From Pelomyxa schiedti (lineage: Eukaryota; Evosea; Pelobiontida; Pelomyxidae): a DNA stretch of 64,000 nt. The stretch is taken from NCBI GenBank assembly GCA_020536535.1, contig JAHLWZ010000720.1, positions 20,571 through 84,570 on the forward strand, read 5' to 3'. The first letter of the stretch is position 1. Every line of letters starts with the position of its first letter. A program made the translations under genes and the position numbers. The notes below the pieces were generated by a model. That model searched no databases and was not told where the DNA came from. It worked only from the letters and a program-made list of their open reading frames with translations. This document shows, piece after piece, positions 57,543 through 64,000 of this stretch.

Positions 57543-59740
57543 TTAGTGCTCAGAAATGGGTTTGAGATGGTGGAAGAAACATGGGTACTGATCATGTGAG
57601 TTCAGGATCTCAATGGGAATGGAAAAGAGATCCACCAATGGGTCGTCTCTCATTGGGTTGTCCAGTTGCACGAGATACATACCCAGTCCCAGGTCAATTG
57701 TTTGGCGCCGTGTATCTCCCACAAAGACATAGGTATCTGCTCCTGCTCCCTCCAGCAATACCAAGAGAGAAGCAAGTGGAGAAGTAGCGCACGCCAACCA
57801 GGAAAACCACAATAAGAAAGTATCTGTGCACACACCACCCTTGGCCCCTCTTTGGTTCCCTTTGTTTGTTTGTGAGTCAATTGGTTGGGAGGAAAGGTGG
57901 CAGTCTCGCCAACTACATACTGGACTGATTCACAAGTGACTTGTTGGATGAAAGTGCCCGTGAAATGATCGCTGCACCCTCAGCACCAATATTGTTACCT
58001 GTGTTTTGTGAGTTTCAGTTGGTTTGATCGGGAGGAATGAGTGGCAGTCAGACCAACGACATACTGTAAAGATTCAGGGATACAAGCGATTTGTTGGACG
58101 AAAGTGCCTGTGCAATGCTAGCTGCACCCTCATCCCCGATATTGTTACCTTTGTTTGTTTGTGAGTTTCAGGGGATTGATCAGGAGGAAAGGAGGAATGA
58201 ATGGCAGTCAGACCAACGACATACAGAAAAGATTCAGGGACACGAGTGACTTGTTGGATGAAAGTGCCTGTGCAATGCTTGCTGCACCCTCATCACCGAT
58301 ATTGTTATCTTTGTTTGTTTGTTTGTGAGTGGCAGTCAGACCAACGACATACTGTAAAGATGCAGGGACACAAGCGACTCGTTGGATGAAAGTGCCTGTG
58401 CAATGATCGCTGCACCCTCATCACCAATTTTGTTACCTTTGTTTGTTTGTGAGTTTCAGGGGGATTGATCAGGAGGAAAGGAGGAATGAATGGCAGTCAG
58501 ACGACCAACGACATACTGTAAAGATTCAGGGACACAAGTGACTTGTTGGATGAAAGTGCCCGTGAAATGCTGGCTGCACCCTCAGCACCAATATTGTTAC
58601 CTTTGTTTGTTTTGTTAGTTTCAGGTGGATTGATTGTGAGGAAGGTAGGAATGAATGGCAGTCAAACCAACGACATACCAGAAATATCCATGGACATGAG
58701 TGACTTGTTGGATGAAAGTGCCTGTGCAATGCTCGCTGCACCCTCGGCACCAATATTGTTACCTTTGTTTGTCTGTGAGTTTCAGGGGGATTGATCAAGA
58801 GGAAAGGAGGAATGAATGGCAGTCAGACCAACGACATACTGTAAAGATTCAGGGACACAAGTGACTCATTGGATGAAAGTGCCTGTGCAATGCTCGCTGC
58901 ACCCTCATCACCGATATTGTTACCTGTGTTTTGTGAGTTTTCAGTTGGTTTGATCGGGAGGAAAGGAGGAATGAATGGCAGTCAGACGACCAACGACATA
59001 CTGTAAAGATTCAGGGACACAAGTGACTTGTTGGATGAAAGTGCCTGTGCAATACTTGCTGCACCCTCATCACCAATATTGTTACCTTTATTTGTGAGTT
59101 TCAGTCGGTTTTATTGTGAGGAATGAGTGGGCACTCAGCAACAACATACCAGCCATATTCAGGGACACGAGTGACTTGTTGGATGAAAGTGCCTGTGCAA
59201 TGCTCGTTGCACCCTCATCACCAACATTGTTACCTTTATTTGTTTTGTGAGTTTCAGTTGGTTGGATTGGAAGGAAAGGAGGAACGAGCAGGCAGTCAGA
59301 CCAGCGACATACCGTAAAGATTCAGGGACACAAGCGACTTGTTGGATGAAAGTGCCCGTGAAATGATCGCTGCACCCTCATCACCGATGTCGTTACCTTT
59401 GTTTGTTTTGTGAGTTTCAGTTGGTTTGATTGTGAAGAAAGGAGGAATGAGTGGCACATCACACCGAACGACATACCAGCCATATTCAGGGACACGAGTG
59501 ACTTGTTGGATGAAAGTGCCTGTGCAATGATCGCTGCGCCCTCGTCACCAATACGCCTCCCTGTGTTTGTTTGTGAGTTGGTTGGTTGGTTGGTTGGAGC
59601 TGGGACATGCCGTTTATGTCCAGGAGTTTGCACGCACATTTCGGGTGCTCTAGTGCACGACGCATTGCGTCCAGTGGTGCCCGATACCCCTCATCGATGC
59701 ACTCGGTGGCGTACAGTTGTTCCCAGACATCTGCACTCAT
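57543..59740 (-). CDS. RNI-type leucine-rich-repeat protein built from repeated exons
   Basis: The ATG at 59740 encodes a cap exon (MSADVWEQLYATECIDEGYR, LEHPKCACKLLDINGM). At least eleven short exons of about 84 nt follow. Each encodes one 28-residue ribonuclease-inhibitor-type LRR of the form NNIGDEGAAxIAxALSSNKS plus LVSLNLYS/NMAG. They are separated by near-identical introns beginning GTATGTCG and ending in CAAACAAAG. The last part (57543-57800) is a different domain: SPLASLLVLLEGAGADTYVF, DTRRQTIDLGLGMYLVQLDN and FFHHLKPISEH. RNI LRRs form horseshoes that bind proteins, as in RNase inhibitor and NLRs. No NACHT, kinase or membrane part is visible. Recognition or scaffolding is inferred. 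Because repeats are one per exon in the same phase, units can be added or lost without breaking the frame. Confidence 0.8.
57930..59590 (-). repeat. Tandem array of 11 exon-intron LRR units
   Basis: The + strand marker GTTGGATGAAAGTGCC and close variants occur near 57946, 58098, 58253, 58381, 58546, 58708, 58869, 59027, 59179, 59340 and 59504. Units are about 150-165 bp, except the 58253-58381 step, about 128 bp, whose intron is 44 nt instead of about 76. Both exon and intron sequence are conserved between units, pointing to recent duplication or gene conversion. Confidence 0.9.
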
Positions 59741-60084
59741 TCCGTTCTCGGTTTTTGTTTTCCTTTTTTTGAGGAAAAGTCTCAGAAAAAGTTTTGATCA
59801 ACAAACACCAAGTGCAGAATCCTCCGTCGTCGTTCTCAACATAACACACTGTCATTATTGCTGGTCGAATGTGAATGTGTGATTCTGTAGAATACACAAG
59901 CAAACTCTCTGCGAGCACAAGTACGAACACCGAGACTGAGAGACTGACCTGCTGAGTCAGACCCACCCACAATTAAACTAGTATGGCTGCCAAACCTCCA
60001 TCAAGCCAAACACACAAACAAAGCATCACACAAGTCATAGCAGACAACATACACCTCCCAATCCATCCCCTCTTGAATAGATGC
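59741..60084. other. Intergenic; possible LINE ORF1-like start on +
   Basis: Upstream region of the LRR gene. An ATG at 59983 opens MAAKPPSSQTHKQSITQVIA, which stays open into the tRNA-like repeat below. It could be the start of a retrotransposon open frame, but nothing confirms it. Confidence 0.3.
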
Positions 60085-60360
60085 CACAATGTTGGTGGCT
60101 CTATGGATGTCAGTTCAATTCTGAGTGGGGCCATTAATTTTTATTGTACTCAGTGCTATTTTCCACCAAATTCTTTCACAACCACAGCTTGTTGATGGAA
60201 AAGTTCACACTGGCACTGAGGAAGATCCATGAAAGTTCATTCACCTTTGTACAACCCAAAAAAGCTCTCACACTGAGTTGCTTTCACAGAAAAAGGGACT
60301 AAGCCAATGCTGTACTAATGAGAATAGAAACAACCAAGTAATTTCTAACATTGTATCAAC
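60085..60360 (+). repeat. Decayed tRNA-Gln-headed repeat copy
   Basis: The segment near 60095-60160 matches the 3' half of the tRNA-Gln gene and its flank at 63163-63225 with few changes (shared TCTGAG, GGGGCCATTA and TTTTTATTGT). The segment 60321-60357 matches 63487-63524 (shared AAGTAATTTCTAAC). The 5' half of the tRNA is eroded or deleted. This looks like an old copy of the repeat described at 63133. Confidence 0.6.
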
Positions 60361-60768
60361 AGCTTGATACTGTGGCTCACAGATTTGCCAGGTCCAAATT
60401 AAACCCAAAAAAAAACAGATTTGAGGTTCACCTCCAATTTTTTTTGAGGATCCCAACCAACTTCCTGGGAGGTAGAGATCAGCCCAGACAACGTCAAACA
60501 ACCGCCGCGCAAGCGTCACTCTACCTCAGGGCTAGAGCGCATCGAATCCCTTCACCTATTCCATCCGACACTGAGTATCCTTGGTTATCTTTCCCCAATG
60601 GGTGGTTTTCGGTTACGGGAGAGCTACTTTCGCCTACTTCGAATAGGTTTGGAAGTTTTGAATGAAAAAATCTGGTGTCTCTCCCGGGCTTTATGGGCCG
60701 ATTTTTCCTCCTGGAAGAATTATGGGTTTTTTTTTCAAGGAAATTTCTTTGAAAGTTGTTGGGGGCTG
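60361..60768. other. No gene identified
   Basis: A + strand open frame of 104 codons (60351-60665) has no recognisable motif. The interval contains A-rich and T-rich tracts and is probably the 3' flank of the intronless gene on the other strand. Confidence 0.4.
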
Positions 60769-62817
60769 TCACGGGGTATGTGCTTGGGGGATGTTGTGAG
60801 GGGAACTGAACGAGAAACACCTGAAGAGGGTGGTCTCAGCGTACCAACGTTGTATCAAGGTCAACCTGAACAGCGGGGTGTTGTCCTCGACGTTCCTCAC
60901 GTAAATGTGCTGGATGGTGTCCGAGTTGGTAGTAGCTGTGTGCACCTTCTTCTTTTTTGCAGTTGCCAGCATGAGACCAGAGTTCGTCTCCCAGTCGACA
61001 CTCTCGAACGCTGTGGTGTCGACTGTCATCATCGCGTTATCTGGTGCGTTCACATCACGTATTTCATATCTCCCATCATATGTAATGCAGAACTTGGTGC
61101 CGTTCCCAATTCGGAACAAGTTCTTGGCTTCACACCCGGCACTTTGGACAAGGTAAGGTGCTGAATTCCTCTTGATGACGTACACTCTGCTCGTCGATGA
61201 CTTGGCAACCACGACTGCGTCGGCACCCAAGTCGTCTACGGAGGAGCCAGCCCTGATCACAAACGCTCTCGAAATGGTCTCACATGACTCGGCCTCGATT
61301 CCAGTCACCAGCCACCTCTCCATCTCCTGGAATCGCTTGTTCTCCATGGACTTATTCACTTTCCAAAATATTATCTGGTGCTCTGTCGGTGATACCGTTG
61401 GCTCCACCTTCCGGGAAATGAAGAGTGCTAAGTGGGGCTCCCTCTTGCTCAGAGCAACTAAGCCAATCATGTGACCTTCCAACAGGCCCAGTTCTTCTTT
61501 GTGAACCTTCAACGGGGGGGATGAGGAGGAGCTTCCAATTTGTGGTGTGCGCAGCAGGGCAGGCTCAATGTAAAATTCCGGTTCATTCCCAGCGTAATAA
61601 AGGACCCAGTGGCTGTTAATACGGCAGTGAAATTCGCGATGACGGCACCTCAACAAAACCCTCGAATCTTCTGGGCTTTTCAAGTTGCGAAGCTTGAAAA
61701 CGAATGGGTCCCCAATGACCTTGTTCTCCAGCACTACATAGTCGGCTTCTCCAGCCCAGGTCACCCACCATTTGTCTTCAGGGTGACGAAAAATGGGATT
61801 GTCTTCCATTTCAGAGGATTTCACGCCTCCCTCCTGCCAGAGCCCGAGGCTCAGGGCTCGCTCTTCTGCCCTTCCAGTGCGGAGCATGATGACCAGCCTC
61901 TTCTCTGTGGCCCTTGCCCAGTTGAAGACGGGATACAACAACGACGGCGTCAGAACTCGCACTGCAGATGCACCTCCGCACCGAGGCAGAGTTCCCGCCA
62001 GGAGACTCACCATCTGTTCTATCAATGAAATTCCTTCGATATATGGCTCCACGGACTTTGCATCTTGAAAGCTTCCCCGAACCGTGGTGGTGGTTGCATG
62101 TACCAGTGTCACTCCTGTGGAAGTCGAAATCTTTGTCTCGGCACTCTTGGCTGCCGTTGTTGTGGTGTGTGACAGAACCGCGGATTTATGTTCAGCATTG
62201 ATGCCGGGGCTTTCTGGAATTCCTTGTGGGTCGGCTGACTGTGTGGAAGAAGGGGATGTGAGGCTTGGCACATTTGTGTCTGTTTCTGAGAATGGTGCAT
62301 GTTCAGCAGGTGCGATGGCGAGGGTTGGGGTGAGACCGACAAGTGGCCTGCCTGGCTCCTTCTTTCTGGATAGTCTCCCCTTCTTGGATTTCGGGCCATT
62401 CACCTCTGTCACATGTGGGGTGGAAGAGGTGACAGTGGATGAGGACGAGGACGAGCGGGATGGTGGTGCAGACGGGGAAGGAGACCCTGAAGAGGTGGTG
62501 GTTGTGGTAATAGAGGATGATGACGAAGCAGCAGCTTTGGGGGGGGTATTGGATGGTTTGGAAGTCGAGGAAGCTGACAGGGGCTTGGTTGTTGCGCTGG
62601 TGGCTGCCGAAGGGGCGGCGCGCTTGCCTCTTCTTGGGGGGGGCCTCTTCAGCTGGCTGGAGCGGGGAGCGGGATCGCGTTGGGGGGCGTTGTTGTTGTT
62701 GCGGTGCGGTGCGTCCCTGTGCAGCTCCTGGATGTCTTGGGGAAGACATGTCAACTCGCTCTTGATGTCGATTTCGCTTGTTGGACCTTGGTTCGCGGAG
62801 GAGAGGTAGCTGCTCAT
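60769..62817 (-). CDS. Intronless 682-residue protein, unknown
   Basis: A single uninterrupted frame from the ATG at 62817 to a stop at 60769. Residues 1-270 are low complexity (Ser/Thr/Pro, polybasic KRPPPRRGKR, and KSKKGRLSRKKEPGRP, a possible nuclear signal). Residues 270-682 look folded, with beta-rich segments such as DKWWVTWAGEADYVVLENKV, FHCRINSHWVLYYAGNEPEF, PTEHQIIFWKVNKSMENK, NGTKFCITYDGRYEIRDVNA and TIQHIYVRNVEDNTPLFRL. These could be blades of a propeller or another all-beta fold. I do not recognise the family. In a window where almost every gene has many introns, a 2-kb gene with none is unusual and suggests a retrocopy or a recently expanded family. Confidence 0.7.
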   Translation of the reverse strand: MSSYLSSANQGPTSEIDIKSELTCLPQDIQELHRDAPHRNNNNAPQRDPAPRSSQLKRPPPRRGKRAAPSAATSATTKPLSASSTSKPSNTPPKAAASSSSSITTTTTSSGSPSPSAPPSRSSSSSSTVTSSTPHVTEVNGPKSKKGRLSRKKEPGRPLVGLTPTLAIAPAEHAPFSETDTNVPSLTSPSSTQSADPQGIPESPGINAEHKSAVLSHTTTTAAKSAETKISTSTGVTLVHATTTTVRGSFQDAKSVEPYIEGISLIEQMVSLLAGTLPRCGGASAVRVLTPSLLYPVFNWARATEKRLVIMLRTGRAEERALSLGLWQEGGVKSSEMEDNPIFRHPEDKWWVTWAGEADYVVLENKVIGDPFVFKLRNLKSPEDSRVLLRCRHREFHCRINSHWVLYYAGNEPEFYIEPALLRTPQIGSSSSSPPLKVHKEELGLLEGHMIGLVALSKREPHLALFISRKVEPTVSPTEHQIIFWKVNKSMENKRFQEMERWLVTGIEAESCETISRAFVIRAGSSVDDLGADAVVVAKSSTSRVYVIKRNSAPYLVQSAGCEAKNLFRIGNGTKFCITYDGRYEIRDVNAPDNAMMTVDTTAFESVDWETNSGLMLATAKKKKVHTATTNSDTIQHIYVRNVEDNTPLFRLTLIQRWYAETTLFRCFSFSSPHNIPQAHTP

Positions 62818-63132
62818 TCTTTAGTGTGTCGGTAGATGATTACGGGGTAGGTATCACCACGTGCGTTCTTTTTTTTTCTTTCTTTCTTTTTCTCCCTTTT
62901 TTGTTTTGCTTGTTTTTGTTCTAAACGTGATTACGAAAAGGTTTTTGCACTTATGTGGACAATTGAGAGGGACATTGTGGGTTGAGGTGGAAGAACACTG
63001 GAATGACCACGGAATTACAACACAACTCACCGATTTCAGGAGTTCTGTTTGGAACTATCCATCATTTTTTTCTTTCTGATAAAAAGGCATTGCAGGAGAG
63101 CAAACTCTCGTGAGGATTTGTTGATGTATGAA

Positions 63133-63203
63133 GGCTCCGTAGTATAATGGTTAGTATGGGAGATTTTGGCTCTCTTGATCTCAGTTCGATTCTGAGCGGG
63201 GCC
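63133..63203 (+). tRNA. tRNA-Gln (anticodon UUG)
   Basis: 71 nt fold into a full cloverleaf. The acceptor GGCTCCG/CGGGGCC pairs over 7 bp with one G-T. The D arm has GTAT/GTAT around AATGGTTA. The anticodon stem GGAGA/TCTCT encloses loop TTTTGGC with anticodon TTG. The T arm is CTCAG-TTCGATT-CTGAG, with a 4-nt variable loop. No intron, and no encoded CCA. The B box GTTCGATTC is intact. A T5 run follows at 63209. It may be a functional tRNA or the head of a dispersed repeat. Confidence 0.85.
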
Positions 63204-63208
63204 ATTAC

Positions 63209-63213
63209 TTTTT
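63209..63213 (+). terminator. RNA polymerase III T-run after tRNA-Gln
   Basis: Five T residues begin 6 nt after the tRNA 3' end, as expected for Pol III termination. Confidence 0.6.
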
Positions 63214-63530
63214 ATTGTGCTAGTGGACCTTTTCGAATTTCGCGGGCCTTAGTGGTTCGTGCCTTCTCAGGGGTTGGTGAGCGGCCTCCCCTCTCGTGTG
63301 CTGTGACGAGGGCGGGCTGGTATAGGCCGTGTCTCTGCCAAAACGCCACGTCTCCTGTCTCGGTGTTTTTGATGAAGAGGCGGAGCCACAGCTCGTGCTC
63401 TTGGTGGGGTTCTCGCCGGTCTTGTTGACGGAAAACCTCACGCTGTGGCTCCCTTGGTTGGCCGGAGATAGAACATAGTAGATGGTAAGAATAAAAACAA
63501 CTAAGTAATTTCTAACGTTGCATCAATGTG

Positions 63531-64000
63531 TTTTGTACATCATATCCGCGCAGTTGAAGGTTTCTCCCTTTTCATTGTACCATGTTCGTGTTATCAGCCC
63601 CAGGTCTCTATTGTGAGCACATGGTTTACACATAACTTGCCTCGTTACAAGCCCAACACATCGCAAAACAGAAGTAAGAACTGCAGAAAACACCCAATTC
63701 TGGATGAACTCCCCAAAAATCTTTAAGCTGTGAAATACACCTCAAAATGCCAGATTATACCTCAGAAACTTCTCCATTCTAATGGTGCCTGCCGTTTGGA
63801 TATGGACCTTGCCACTTCCCCAATAGGATGCCATTTCTTCCGTCTTCAGAAGCATGAATTGTTGAGCACTAATATGCGGCCGATATAATCCTGAGCCCTG
63901 AAGTGAAAAAACAATTCAGGGTTGCACTGTGTGTTCACTTTCTTCCCTCAAAATTTTCAGATTTTGGTGTCTGAAATCAAGAGCAAACCTCTCTGAGATT
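63531..64000. other. Window edge, no gene identified
   Basis: The - strand has a short open piece (LLKTEEMASYWGSGKVHIQT near 63790-63850) that may belong to a gene continuing past the window. Nothing is recognisable. The same holds for 62818-63132, which contains pyrimidine-rich tracts near 62865-62925 and no gene. Confidence 0.3.

Larger units (their letters stand above)
63133..63530 (+). repeat. Dispersed repeat with tRNA-Gln head
   Basis: Both ends (tRNA 3' half plus flank, and the AAGTAATTTCTAAC segment) recur in order at 60.1-60.36 kb, while the middle differs. The - strand of the middle is open and reads ELWLRLFIKNTETGDVAFWQ, which may be an unrelated coding remnant. A SINE-like or tRNA-associated element is inferred. 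Confidence 0.45.

Noticed and set aside
57930-59590. Regularly spaced repeats resembling a CRISPR array
   Set aside because: Units of about 160 bp encode LRRs with splice sites, and the 'spacers' are conserved introns. The window is eukaryotic.
62084-62809. 241-codon + strand frame
   Set aside because: Antisense to the low-complexity N-terminus of the 682-residue - strand gene; composition is a mirror of Ser/Thr/Pro codons.

Overview
The window is nuclear DNA from a compact, intron-rich unicellular eukaryote. Genes sit on both strands, usually 20-300 bp apart, and are cut by many short GT-AG introns (mostly about 25-75 nt). Proteins carry long Thr/Ser/Pro/Gln-rich low-complexity stretches, and first exons are often GC-rich. 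The gene set fits an amoebozoan: a Dictyostelium-style VWA protein, GH7 cellulase, TKL kinase, Rac/Rho GTPase, GM2-activator-like ML protein, Crinkler-type NTPase/nuclease and RNI-type LRR genes. An archamoeba (Mastigamoeba/Pelomyxa type) is possible, but I cannot prove it from this window.

Layout. 0-12.6 kb: a + strand VWA protein, then a run of - strand genes: a THUMP+FtsJ RNA methyltransferase, an unknown low-complexity protein, a secreted GH7 cellulase, a zinc-finger/M28 peptidase, the rRNA m5C methyltransferase NSUN5 and an AP-1 sigma adaptin. 12.7-20 kb: THO complex subunit THOC2 (+). 20-26.5 kb: an unknown gene and the meiotic helicase HFM1/MER3 (-). 26.7-31.5 kb: a RING-H2 E3 ligase and a Crinkler/RHS-like NTPase-nuclease (+). 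33-39.5 kb: a long coiled-coil protein, then two lysosomal/secreted genes in tandem, RNase T2 and a GM2-activator homologue. 39.5-44.3 kb: an N-acylated Ara6-like Rab (-), an NCBP3-like cap-binding factor, a small protein and a Rho GTPase (+). 44.4-50.3 kb: a zinc-finger/ankyrin/mono-ADP-ribosyltransferase and a TKL kinase (-). 50.3-56.9 kb: membrane or secreted proteins, including a membrane-anchored clan GH-A glycoside hydrolase that runs in frame into a decayed LINE endonuclease fragment. 57-64 kb: a small membrane protein, an LRR gene built from at least 11 near-identical exon-intron units, an intronless 682-residue protein, and a tRNA-Gln(UUG) that appears to belong to a dispersed repeat with a decayed copy 3 kb away.

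Themes. One is nuclear RNA processing (THUMP-FtsJ, NSUN5, THOC2, NCBP3, tRNA). Another is digestion of ingested material (GH7, RNase T2, GM2A-like, GH-A hydrolase) together with endosomal traffic (AP-1 sigma, Ara6-like Rab). A third is signalling and possible defence (TKL, Rho, mART, LRR, CRN). Genes were reconstructed by eye, so terminal exons and some splice sites are approximate. The most distinctive findings are the tandem exon-intron LRR array, the dually acylated Rab without a prenylation motif, the zinc-finger/M28 and zinc-finger/ankyrin/ART architectures, the CRN gene and the tRNA-Gln-headed repeat.
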